Assembly: GCA_013201405.1 (NCBI GenBank)
Contig: JABMJC010000008.1
Span: 1 to 35,574 of the forward strand
Direction of reading: 5' to 3'
DNA from: Desulfobulbaceae bacterium
Lineage (GTDB): Bacteria > Desulfobacterota > Desulfobulbia > Desulfobulbales > Desulfobulbaceae
DNA: 35,574 bases
The position numbers and the translations under genes are program-made. Below the pieces are notes generated by a model. That model saw only the letters and a program-made list of their open reading frames with translations. It was not told where the DNA came from and did no database searches. Positions 1 to 8,813 of this stretch are shown piece after piece; position 1 is the stretch's first letter; each line of letters begins with the position of its first letter.

Positions 1-328
1 GAATGCGGCCCTTGGAAATCTTGCCGCCTTTTTCAAAGGGAATATCACCAAACCAACTGTCAACACCCCTTGCCGCCCATTCAGTGGCCTCCCGCACCTC
101 CTTGCGGGACTCCTCCAGTATGGCAATGTCTTTATCCTCAGCCTCCCCTTGCTGAAAAGTGTCTTCTTCAGGGCCCTCAGAAGAGGCAGCCTGGGAGGGC
201 TGGGCAGCGGCTTCAGAGGCCCCATGGGCCTTGTTAGCCAGTCCTGACAAAACATCCGTACCCAGCAGGACACTAACCAGCACAAAAACCCATATTAACC
301 GGCATCTGGGAAAAAAATCTGCTCTCAT
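1..328 (-). CDS. N-terminal part of a secreted or periplasmic protein of unknown function, truncated by the left window edge
   Basis: Manual - strand translation from ATG at 328: MRADFFPRCRLIWVFVLVSVLLGTDVLSGLANKAHGASEAAAQ...EESRKEVREATEWAARGVDSWFGDIPFEKGGKISKGRI; signal-peptide-like start and no stop before the window edge. Not in the ORF track because it is open-ended. Confidence 0.65.
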   Translation of the reverse strand, partial: MRADFFPRCRLIWVFVLVSVLLGTDVLSGLANKAHGASEAAAQPSQAASSEGPEEDTFQQGEAEDKDIAILEESRKEVREATEWAARGVDSWFGDIPFEKGGKISKGRI

Positions 329-591
329 TTTGCAAAGCACCGTAGCATAGTTTTATTTTAGTGATACCGCATTATTTTTTGCATCATTTGCTTATACATT
401 CCAAGCAGACCGCACTGAAATATGCCTTATGTTTTGCTATTTTTCCATGGCAAAGCTGCGCACAAGCAGGCACTATGGACAAAACATATCGTTTCTCTGG
501 AAAAAAACCAAGCCACGCCTGCCACTTTTTTTAATACATGCAGGCATGTAAGCTCCTTATTCCTCACTGTTAATTTTATTCCATTTTTTCT

Positions 592-1512
592 ATGCAAGCC
601 ATCCTTCTTGCCGCAGGTTTCGGCACTCGGCTCAGACCTTACAGTACCCTGCGTCCCAAACCACTTTTCCCAGTCCTCAACCAACCGCTTTTACACCTGC
701 TGCTTGCGCGCCTTACAAGCAGTGGCTTTACAAACATTACCGTCAATGCCCACCACCTGGCCGGGCAAATAGAGACAACCCTGGCAAGCTGGCCGCAGGC
801 CCGCCTGCAGTTCGAACCGGAAATACTGGGTACCGGCGGCAGCCTGCGCCGCGCCCTGCCCTTTCTGCGTAAACAACCAGTGTTGGTGGCTAATGGCGAT
901 GTATATCACGATATCCCCCTGCAGGCACTCTATACCCACCACCTACAAAGCGGCAATGACGTTACCCTGGCCATGCACGACTTGCCCCGCTTCAACACCG
1001 TGCACACAATGGGTGACCGGGTACTGGCCTTTGGCGCCGCTCCCGGTGACAACACCAACAATAAGAATCAATGTCTGGCCTTCACCGGCCTGCAGGTGGT
1101 CAATCCGGAGCTCATTGCGCACATTCCAGCGCAGGGTTTTTTTCATATCATTGATCTGTATCAACAACTGGCGCCCTCGGGCCGCATCGGACTTATGCGG
1201 GTAGATGGCTGCTTCTGGCAAGACATTGGCACCCCGGCAGACTACCTCCTCTTGCACAAGGCCCTTTTACCGCAGCAACAGCGCTGGCTCATCGAGCCCA
1301 GCGCCCAGATTGGCCAAGATGTACAACTGCATGGCTGGGGCTGCATCGGTGCCGGCGCAGTTGTGGCCAGGGAAGCAGAGTTGCACGACTGTGTGGTTTG
1401 GGATGGAGCACAGGTACCGGCCGGGGGAAAACACCAATTTCGCATTCTCACCGGGAACAAAGATCTTGATATGGAGCAAAATCAGGACAAAACTACCAAG
1501 GAGCTGCCCTGA
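592..1512 (+). CDS. Sugar-1-phosphate nucleotidyltransferase (MurU / mannose-1-P guanylyltransferase-like) with C-terminal hexapeptide-like extension
   Basis: MQAILLAAGFGTRLRPYSTLRPKPLFPVLNQPLL NTP-transferase signature; VANGDVYHDI metal-binding region; C-terminal AQIGQDVQLHGWGCIGAGAVVAREAEL repeat-like segment. Confidence 0.9.
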   Translation: MQAILLAAGFGTRLRPYSTLRPKPLFPVLNQPLLHLLLARLTSSGFTNITVNAHHLAGQIETTLASWPQARLQFEPEILGTGGSLRRALPFLRKQPVLVANGDVYHDIPLQALYTHHLQSGNDVTLAMHDLPRFNTVHTMGDRVLAFGAAPGDNTNNKNQCLAFTGLQVVNPELIAHIPAQGFFHIIDLYQQLAPSGRIGLMRVDGCFWQDIGTPADYLLLHKALLPQQQRWLIEPSAQIGQDVQLHGWGCIGAGAVVAREAELHDCVVWDGAQVPAGGKHQFRILTGNKDLDMEQNQDKTTKELP

Positions 1513-2576
1513 TGAAAATTGATGCGCTGCTTGCCCAAGTTGCCAATCTGCTGGGTAATGAAAACAGGGCCTGGTTGAGCGAACTCCGGGTGGAAATACT
1601 TAGTGCAGATGGCTCTTCTCGCCGTTTTTATCGCCTCTCCACTCGATCCGGCAGCCAATCCGGTTGCCAACCCCGCTCTCTTTTGGCCATTTTACCCCCA
1701 CCACAGGCAAAGGACAAAGAAATGGCCGAAGCAGCCAGCGTGGCCAAGATTGGCCGGCATCTCCATGCACTGGGTGCCCCTACGCCCGCAATATATGCCT
1801 GGAATGCGACCAATGGTTTGGTGCTGTGCGAAGATTTTGGCGACAAACGGCTGCACAACAGCGCCACTGGACCTGGCCAGCAACTCTCACGTATGCGCCT
1901 GTACGAAGAGAGCCTGCAAGCCCTGGCCCGCATGCAGGTGCGGGCAGCCCAAGGCTTTGATCCTTCCTGGTGCTGGGATAATCCCTGCTTTGACGCGTCC
2001 TTTATGCAGGAGCGTGAATCCGGCTACTTCCTACGCGCCTGCTGTCGCGACCTGCTCAACATATCTTTTGATGACCAAACCCTTGCCGAAGAATGCCGTC
2101 ATTTGGCAGAGCAGGCGGCCCAAGCTCCAGCGCACTACTTTCTGCATCGGGATTTCCAGAGCCGCAACATCATGTTGCCCCAGGGGCGGCCCGCCTTTAT
2201 TGATTTCCAGGGAGGACGCTTAGGCCCACTGGCTTACGACGTGGCCTCACTGCTTATCGATCCCTACGCTGCCCTGCCCGCCTCCATGCAGGCAGAATTA
2301 TTGAATGTCTACCTCAAGGCCCTAAACCGGGAAACCAGCTATGATCCACAACAATTTTACCACGAATACCTGCTTTTGGCCGCACACCGCAACATGCAAA
2401 TCCTGGGTGCCTTTGCCTTTTTAAGTCAGGTGAAGGGTAAACCTTTTTTTACCCGCTATCTCCGTCCAGCAGCAGTTTCACTTGCCACCCTGCTTGCCAA
2501 GGCCGAGTTTGCCCGTTATGCTGGCCTGCGCCAACTCAGCCGCCAATGTTGTCAACAGCTGGATACCCTGTTATGA
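1512..2576 (+). CDS. Aminoglycoside phosphotransferase-fold kinase (AmgK-like sugar kinase)
   Basis: HYFLHRDFQSRNIMLPQGRPAFIDFQGGRLGPLAYDVASLL matches the APH catalytic HxDxxxxN and D(F) motifs; start overlaps the upstream stop (TGATG). Confidence 0.88.
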   Translation: MKIDALLAQVANLLGNENRAWLSELRVEILSADGSSRRFYRLSTRSGSQSGCQPRSLLAILPPPQAKDKEMAEAASVAKIGRHLHALGAPTPAIYAWNATNGLVLCEDFGDKRLHNSATGPGQQLSRMRLYEESLQALARMQVRAAQGFDPSWCWDNPCFDASFMQERESGYFLRACCRDLLNISFDDQTLAEECRHLAEQAAQAPAHYFLHRDFQSRNIMLPQGRPAFIDFQGGRLGPLAYDVASLLIDPYAALPASMQAELLNVYLKALNRETSYDPQQFYHEYLLLAAHRNMQILGAFAFLSQVKGKPFFTRYLRPAAVSLATLLAKAEFARYAGLRQLSRQCCQQLDTLL

Positions 2577-3913
2577 GCTCCGCAAACACGCTAATCGCCC
2601 TGATCGGCCGCCCCAACGTGGGCAAATCTACCTTATTCAACCGCCTAACCAGGCGGCGCGATGCCCTGGTCGATCCCACTCCCGGTGTTACCCGCGACCG
2701 ACACTATGCCCAGATCGAATGGGAAGGGCACGCCTTCACCCTGGTGGACACCGGCGGCATCGAAGGCGATGATGACGCCATGGGCAGCCATATTCGTGAG
2801 CAGGCCATGCTGGCCGTTGAGGAGGCGGATATCATCTTCTTTCTCATGGATGGCCGCGAAGGGGTGCTGCCCGGCGATGTGGAGATAGCCGCGATTTTGC
2901 GCCGCTCGCAAAAGACTGTATTTTATATTGTCAACAAGATCGACAGTGCCGCCCAGGAGGAGACACTCTTAAGCCCTTTCTGGGAATTGGGTGCCGAGCA
3001 ACTGTGGCCACTTTCCGCCGACCATGGCCACGGTTTCGACAGGCTGATGAGCGCGCTGCCGCCGCATCTGAACCAGGAAGCCGAGCACGATCCTCTGCCG
3101 GAAAACACCCTGCGCGTGGCCTTTCTTGGTCGGCCAAATGTGGGGAAATCGTCGCTGATCAACGCCATTATCGGCGAAACCCGTATGCTGGTCTCGGATG
3201 TGCCCGGCACCACCCGCGATGCCGTGGATACCCGCCTCAGCTATGGTCAATACTCTTACCTGCTCATCGATACCGCCGGTATCCGCCGCAAGGGTAAAAC
3301 CAGGGATAAACTGGAAAAATTTTCAGTGCTCAAAACCCTGCGGGCAATTGGTCGCTGCGACATTGCCCTGGTGCTCCTAGATGCAGCCGAAGGCATCACT
3401 GATCAGGATGCCAAGGTGATCTCCTACACACAGGAACAGGGTCGAGCCCTGATGGTGCTAATCAACAAGTGGGATTTGCTCGAAAATGATCGCAAACGCC
3501 AACTGCAACTCCTAGATGAGGTACGCATGGCGCTGAGGTTCATCCCTTTTGCCCCGGTGCTCAAGGTCTCGGCCCACACAGGCATCGGTATCAAACGCCT
3601 GTTTCCCGAAATGGGCAAGGTGCAGCGCCAGTTTCATCAACGTTTTCCCACCGCAGCCCTCAACCGCCTGCTTACCGAAGCCGTGGCACAGCACGAACCA
3701 CCTTTTCACCGTGGACGTCGTCTCAAATTCTACTATACCAGCCAACTGGCCACAGCTCCGCCCCGCTTTGTGGTGGTGACCAACGATCCCAAGGGAATCC
3801 ATTTTTCCTACCAACGTTACCTGATCAACTGCTTTCGCGAAGGCTTGGGGTTGGATCGGGTGCCGGTGCAACTCTTCTTTCGGGAACGCAGCGGCCGCAG
3901 AGGCAAAAAATAA
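2573..3913 (+). CDS. der: Ribosome biogenesis GTPase Der (EngA)
   Basis: Two tandem G domains (GRPNVGKSTLFN and GRPNVGKSSLINA, DTGG, DTAG, NKID, NKWD) plus C-terminal KH-like region. Start chosen at the ATGA overlap (2573) instead of the ORF-track ATG at 2546. Confidence 0.97.
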   Translation: MSSANTLIALIGRPNVGKSTLFNRLTRRRDALVDPTPGVTRDRHYAQIEWEGHAFTLVDTGGIEGDDDAMGSHIREQAMLAVEEADIIFFLMDGREGVLPGDVEIAAILRRSQKTVFYIVNKIDSAAQEETLLSPFWELGAEQLWPLSADHGHGFDRLMSALPPHLNQEAEHDPLPENTLRVAFLGRPNVGKSSLINAIIGETRMLVSDVPGTTRDAVDTRLSYGQYSYLLIDTAGIRRKGKTRDKLEKFSVLKTLRAIGRCDIALVLLDAAEGITDQDAKVISYTQEQGRALMVLINKWDLLENDRKRQLQLLDEVRMALRFIPFAPVLKVSAHTGIGIKRLFPEMGKVQRQFHQRFPTAALNRLLTEAVAQHEPPFHRGRRLKFYYTSQLATAPPRFVVVTNDPKGIHFSYQRYLINCFREGLGLDRVPVQLFFRERSGRRGKK

Positions 3914-3916
3914 AAA

Positions 3917-3954
3917 AACGGCCATTGCCAGGCAAAATGCTGGCAATGACCGTT
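3917..3954 (-). terminator. Intrinsic terminator downstream of the - strand acetate transporter; also lies just after der on the + strand
   Basis: Inverted repeat AACGGCCATTGCCAG-gcaaaatg-CTGGCAATGACCGTT; on the - strand the stem is followed by TTTTTTTATTTTTT. Confidence 0.8.
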
Positions 3955-3988
3955 CGCAGGCCATCACTCCAGATAAAAACAGCTGGAT

Positions 3989-4594
3989 TTACTTGATGAA
4001 CGGGCCAGGCAACGGCAAGATTATCCTACCGAAAACCGTATTATTGACAATGGCCCCCACCGTGTAAACACCAAGCCATCCGCAGCCAATCAGCAAGTAG
4101 GCAACGATTGGCCGGTAGGAAGGACCGACAATACCCATGTCAAGCAGCACGATGATCCACAAAACAATGTCCAGTCCGATAACGATCAAAGTCAGGGGTA
4201 TGGGTGCCTTGAAATAGGCTGGGGTAACAATGGTCAAAAAGGCTGCCCCTGCCATCCAACACCATCCCTCCACCATGACCAGCGGCTGGATTGCCTCGCC
4301 AAAAGTCCCGGTCAGCATCAAAAACTTAGCCAGTACACTGAGCGCTGCACCAAACATAAAAAATGCGGAGAAAAACAAAAAGACGTTGCCACCGGTAATG
4401 TTGTGATCCTTCAGCTCAATCACCGCAGTGGTATACTGTACGATCCCACCGCCGATCAGCCATGCTGCCAAGATCGGTAGTCCCCCCAAGCCAACTTTAT
4501 CCAGAAAAACAGCACCGAAACCAAAACAAGCGACGGCCAGGGCACCGAGTCCTGCCGGTGCAGGGGTTACGAAAGCGTGTTGATGCTCAGACAT
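3989..4594 (-). CDS. GPR1/FUN34/YaaH (AceTr/SatP-like) acetate transporter
   Basis: About six hydrophobic helices; APAGLGALAVACFGFGAVFLDKVGLGGLPILAAWLIGGGIVQYTTAVIELKDHNITGGNVFLFFSAFFMFGA resembles AceTr family motifs. Confidence 0.8.
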   Translation of the reverse strand: MSEHQHAFVTPAPAGLGALAVACFGFGAVFLDKVGLGGLPILAAWLIGGGIVQYTTAVIELKDHNITGGNVFLFFSAFFMFGAALSVLAKFLMLTGTFGEAIQPLVMVEGWCWMAGAAFLTIVTPAYFKAPIPLTLIVIGLDIVLWIIVLLDMGIVGPSYRPIVAYLLIGCGWLGVYTVGAIVNNTVFGRIILPLPGPFIK

Positions 4595-4762
4595 GTTTCC
4601 TCCATGGCTCAGTTTGAGACAGCCCTGCAGCCGAAGAACCGCAGGGGGGCAGGAGCGCGTACCGTCTGATACTCACGGCGCTGCGCGCCCCTGCACACCC
4701 TGGCCAAGCTCTTCTCCAGGCCTGTATGTAAAGGGAATGTCCGTTTTATTTCAGAACCATCC

Positions 4763-5731
4763 CTATTTGCTTGCGTTTATCTTTTCCGTTAGAACCGGAA
4801 TAAAATCAAGAATATCTGCAACGATTCCAACGTCTGCAGCCTGGAAGATAGGGGCATTTTTATTTTTGTTTACTGCCACGATAAAAGGAGAGCCCTTTAT
4901 GCCGCCTATATGCTGAAAGGAGCCGCTGATGCCAAGGGCAAGGTAGACCTTAGGGCTGACGGTTTGTCCCGAGGTGCCCACCTGCCTTGATTTTTCCAGC
5001 CATTTGGCGTCAACAACGGGCCGGGAACAGGCCACATCAGCCCCCATGGCCGTGGCCAGTTCATGCACCAAGTCCAGATTGTCTTCTTCCTCGATACCCC
5101 GGCCAACAGCAACAAGAATCTCTGATTTGGTGATGTCAACATCACCAACTTCAGCGGCAATCACCTCGACGAATTGACGTTTGCTGGACAGATCGCCCAG
5201 ATCCGCTGACTTATCCACCACTGCGCCCTGCGCACCAGCTTCTGGCGCCTTGAAAGAACCAGCACGCACACTGATAATCGCACCATTTTCCAGACTGCAG
5301 GTAGAACGGGAAGATACCGCACCACCGTGTTCCTGGCGCGCCAACTGCAAGGTATCGTCTTGGATTCCCTCAAAGGCCACCACATCAGAGGCAAAGGCCG
5401 CATCGAGTACAATGGAAAGACCTGGGGCCAAATCCATGGAAAAGGAATCATGGTTCAAAAGGAGCAGAGCTTTGGCCGGTAGCAGGCTGGCCAGCACTTT
5501 TCGCTGCACCTCTGCATTGGGATACTGGAGCGCATCGTGGCTTGCGGTGATCACCTCAGAGTAATACGGTGCAACCTGACTGGCGACTTGCTCCACATCA
5601 GCGCTACTGCCAAGCACAATGGCGCTTGGCGCGGCAGCCGCATCAATAGCCTTTGCAGCGCTGGCCAGTTCAAAGGCAGTGTCATCAGCTTCTCCATTTT
5701 TATGGGTAATGTACACAAATATGGCAGCCAT
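4763..5731 (-). CDS. etfA: Electron transfer flavoprotein alpha subunit
   Basis: C-terminal FAD domain VGTSGQTVSPKVYLALGISGSFQHIGGIKGSPFIVAVNKNKNAPIFQAADVGIVADI; adjacent to etfB. Confidence 0.95.
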   Translation of the reverse strand: MAAIFVYITHKNGEADDTAFELASAAKAIDAAAAPSAIVLGSSADVEQVASQVAPYYSEVITASHDALQYPNAEVQRKVLASLLPAKALLLLNHDSFSMDLAPGLSIVLDAAFASDVVAFEGIQDDTLQLARQEHGGAVSSRSTCSLENGAIISVRAGSFKAPEAGAQGAVVDKSADLGDLSSKRQFVEVIAAEVGDVDITKSEILVAVGRGIEEEDNLDLVHELATAMGADVACSRPVVDAKWLEKSRQVGTSGQTVSPKVYLALGISGSFQHIGGIKGSPFIVAVNKNKNAPIFQAADVGIVADILDFIPVLTEKINASK

Positions 5732-6507
5732 TATTTTATACCTCCCTTTGCCTGCAACAATTCAACCAATTTATCTGCCAGCTCTTCCTCGCTCCCTTCA
5801 AGCATTTCCGCACCTTCTCCCAACTCGGGCTGAAAGTATTCCAGCTTGTTCAAACGCAGAGGCACATCGGTAAAGCCGATGTCTGCCGCGCCAAGGGTGG
5901 GAATTTCCACCGAGGCCACCTTGCGGATTCCCCGAATGCTGACATAACGGGGCTCGTTGATGCCGGTTTGGATGGAGAGTACGCAGGGCAACTCGATTTC
6001 ACTGATTTCCTGGCTCCCTCCTTCAATCTCCCGGCCGATTTTCAACTTGTTGTCGTCCAACACCTCGATCATGTTGACCAAAGCGGCGTAGGGCTTGTCC
6101 TGCATGGCAGCGAGCATGCCGCCCACCTGGGCTCCGCCCTCGTCTGCCTGGGCTCCACACAGAACAAGATCAAAGTTGTTCTTGCTGATATACGCGCTGA
6201 GGATGGCTGCCAGCTTGCGGCCGTCGGCCTCCTCAAAAAGCGGGTCGCTCAGCAGTACGCCTGTTTCTGCACCCATGGCCATTTCCCGACGGAGGATCTC
6301 CTCGTTCTCCTCTGTACCAATGCTCACCACCGTGACCGAGCCGCCGACCTTGTCAACCAGTTGGATAGCCTCTTCAACCGCGTAGTTGTCCCATTCATTG
6401 ACCGCGTAGACCAAGTCATCCGTGTCAATGTCGTTTCCCTCCCGATTCAGCCGGATTTCATTTTCAGAAGAATCGGGAACCCGTTTGACGCAAACAAGAA
6501 TATTCAT
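5731..6507 (-). CDS. etfB: Electron transfer flavoprotein beta subunit
   Basis: MNILVCVKRVPDSSENEIRLNREG...YAVNEWDNYAVEEAIQL...DLVLCGAQADEGGAQVGGMLA; 1-nt overlap with etfA. Confidence 0.95.
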   Translation of the reverse strand: MNILVCVKRVPDSSENEIRLNREGNDIDTDDLVYAVNEWDNYAVEEAIQLVDKVGGSVTVVSIGTEENEEILRREMAMGAETGVLLSDPLFEEADGRKLAAILSAYISKNNFDLVLCGAQADEGGAQVGGMLAAMQDKPYAALVNMIEVLDDNKLKIGREIEGGSQEISEIELPCVLSIQTGINEPRYVSIRGIRKVASVEIPTLGAADIGFTDVPLRLNKLEYFQPELGEGAEMLEGSEEELADKLVELLQAKGGIK

Positions 6508-6605
6508 CCAGTTTTTCCTCCTTTACTCTCCATAGACAGGGTACGCTGCTTTTTCCGCAGCAAAAATTTTGCCATCCAGCCACGCACAGGCAAGAAAAGC
6601 GTCCC

Positions 6606-8687
6606 TTATACCGCTGCAGCTACAGTCGGAACAAACTCCACCTGCTCTGCAAAAAGCTCGGTCAAATCAATAACTTTTAACTCGTTTTCCAGGCCAGCAA
6701 TCTTGACCGCATCCTCCATGTTGATCAAACAGAAGGGACAGGCTGTCACCAATACATCGGCACCTGCCTCCCGGGCCATTTGGACCCGAACAACCCCCAT
6801 GCGGGTTTCCTCTTCGGGTTCGTAGAAAAGGGCCAATCCACCGCCGCTACAGCAGAAGGAACGGTCTCTGTGCTTTTCCATTTCCACCCGTTTCATACCT
6901 GGCAAGGCATCCAAAAGCTGCCTTGGCTCATCGTAGAGTAGGTTGTGGCGGCCCAGATAGCAGGGATCGTGGTAGGTGTACACCAAATCTTTTTCCTCCA
7001 ACGGACGGAGGCTGAATTTCCCCTGTGCCAGCCCTTCCACCAATACCTGGCTGATATGGCGGACAGGCGGCAAGCCTTCATAATCCCTGCACAGGGTATT
7101 GAAAGTATGCGGATCAGTAGTGACAATTTCCTGGGGAGCCACTTCCAGAATCGCTTCGGTGTTGTGCTCCTTTATTTCCTGAAAAAGCATCTCCTCGCCA
7201 AAACGTCGTATCTCGTTGCCAGCGTCCTTTTCCTGTTCGCCAAGGATACCGAAATCCTTGTCCATGTGGTGGAGAAGCTGCGCGGCTTTCCGGTTGATTT
7301 CTATGATCCGGTCATCGTAGGAGCCAACACTGTCGACAAAAAAGAGAGTATCCGCAGTTTCACCGCCTTGCAGCAGTTTCACGGGCACAGCCTGGGCAAA
7401 CTCTTCCTCCTCGATCCATTTACCACGCTGTTTTGCCGTCTTGCCATAGGGGTTGCCCCGTCTTTCCAAGGCATTGAGCGGCTTTTGCAGGGATTGAGGT
7501 ACCATACCCTCATCAATCAAACCCCGGCGCAGATCAACTATTTTGTCAATGTACTCAATCGCCAGGGGGCATTCCTCTTCACAGGCACCACAGGTCGTGC
7601 ACGACCAAATTTCGTCTTCCGTATAGATACCGCCGATCAAAGCCGGGGCCTCTTGGGGTTGCCCCCAAACAGGAAAGGTCTTGAACAGCAGATCCCTTGC
7701 CTTGATCGTGATGAAGCGTGGCGACAGAGGACGCTTGACAGCATTGGCAGGGCACTGGTCAGAACAGCGGCCGCAATCGGCACAGCTGTAAAAATCCAGC
7801 ATGTGTTTCCAGGTGAAATCTTCAAGCTTCTTGACCCCAAAAGACTCCAGCTCATCCAGTTCTTCCTTCGCCAATCCGTAGCGCACAGGCTTGACCTTCC
7901 CCCGGTCGAGCCGCATAAACAGCACGTTGAAAAAAGAAGTCAGCACATGGAAGTGTTTGCCAAAGGGCAGAAAGCAGAGGAAATAAAAGAAGGTCAGGTC
8001 ATGCACATAGTACGAAACAATGTGGATGCCCTGCAACAGCTCCGTAGAACTTCCCCTGAGCATGCCCGTAAAAAACCACGCCAAGCTCAAAGGCGCGGCA
8101 AAATGCCCGGCCTCTCCGCCTGTAGCCAGTTTGCTGGCATCAAACAGGCTTTCAGAAATCATCAAGAGAGAGATAAGCGCCAGCACGAAAACAGCTTCGC
8201 CGGTATGGTCCTTACCATACTGTTCAGGAACAGCATAGCGGGGAGGCTTGACGACACCCCGGCGGATACCGGCGATCACACAGGCAACAAGCACCACGGT
8301 CGCCGCATAATCCTTGGCGATCGTATAGCCAACCCCTAGGGAACCACCAAGAAAGGGCCACTGGAAGTCGTCCTGAAAGCCGATGAAAACCAAGGCAATG
8401 GAGCGGAGCATGAGCACTAAAAAGCCAAAGAAAATGGCCATGTGCAGCACGCCAGCCAGCATATAGCGGGGTTGCTTGACCTGCAGGAGCCAAAGCGACC
8501 ATATCTGGGCCAGCCGCTCACCGAACCTGTTGAACCGTTCATCCTGGGCTGCCCTGCGCAGGGGGATCAATCGTTTGCTGATGATATAGGCAAACAGAAC
8601 AAGGGCAACAACAGGAATGAGTATGGAAAAAATTTGCGTTTTAATGCCCAGAACAACGAATTGCGCGGGCCCAACAATATCCATCAT
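6606..8687 (-). CDS. Membrane-bound FeS oxidoreductase (NarI-like helices + [4Fe-4S] + CCG domains), likely ETF:(mena)quinone oxidoreductase (EMO type)
   Basis: N-terminal transmembrane region; CADCGRCSDQCP and CTTCGACEEECP clusters; C-terminal CCG domain (YHDPCYLGRHN...CCSGGG...TACPFCLINMED); sits between etfB and acyl-CoA dehydrogenase. Confidence 0.88.
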   Translation of the reverse strand: MMDIVGPAQFVVLGIKTQIFSILIPVVALVLFAYIISKRLIPLRRAAQDERFNRFGERLAQIWSLWLLQVKQPRYMLAGVLHMAIFFGFLVLMLRSIALVFIGFQDDFQWPFLGGSLGVGYTIAKDYAATVVLVACVIAGIRRGVVKPPRYAVPEQYGKDHTGEAVFVLALISLLMISESLFDASKLATGGEAGHFAAPLSLAWFFTGMLRGSSTELLQGIHIVSYYVHDLTFFYFLCFLPFGKHFHVLTSFFNVLFMRLDRGKVKPVRYGLAKEELDELESFGVKKLEDFTWKHMLDFYSCADCGRCSDQCPANAVKRPLSPRFITIKARDLLFKTFPVWGQPQEAPALIGGIYTEDEIWSCTTCGACEEECPLAIEYIDKIVDLRRGLIDEGMVPQSLQKPLNALERRGNPYGKTAKQRGKWIEEEEFAQAVPVKLLQGGETADTLFFVDSVGSYDDRIIEINRKAAQLLHHMDKDFGILGEQEKDAGNEIRRFGEEMLFQEIKEHNTEAILEVAPQEIVTTDPHTFNTLCRDYEGLPPVRHISQVLVEGLAQGKFSLRPLEEKDLVYTYHDPCYLGRHNLLYDEPRQLLDALPGMKRVEMEKHRDRSFCCSGGGLALFYEPEEETRMGVVRVQMAREAGADVLVTACPFCLINMEDAVKIAGLENELKVIDLTELFAEQVEFVPTVAAAV

Positions 8688-8813
8688 GTTCTCCTTTGCA
8701 ACAAATGCGGTTTCTACGGTATGCCCACCTGTCCTCCACCAGGATGGTTACAAACAGGCAGGCAACCGACTGGCATGGCCATCCGCTTTTTTGCGGTTTT
8801 CAGGCTGACAGAT

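Noticed and set aside
422-772. 116-aa + strand ORF upstream of and overlapping the nucleotidyltransferase gene
   Set aside because: Overlaps the true gene in another frame; no domain; region is likely promoter/leader.
5968-6825. 285-aa + strand ORF
   Set aside because: Antisense to etfB and the 3' end of the FeS oxidoreductase; no domain evidence.
6945-8339. 464-aa + strand ORF
   Set aside because: Fully antisense to the well-supported FeS ETF-quinone oxidoreductase gene; no recognisable domain; typical shadow ORF of a GC-rich coding strand.
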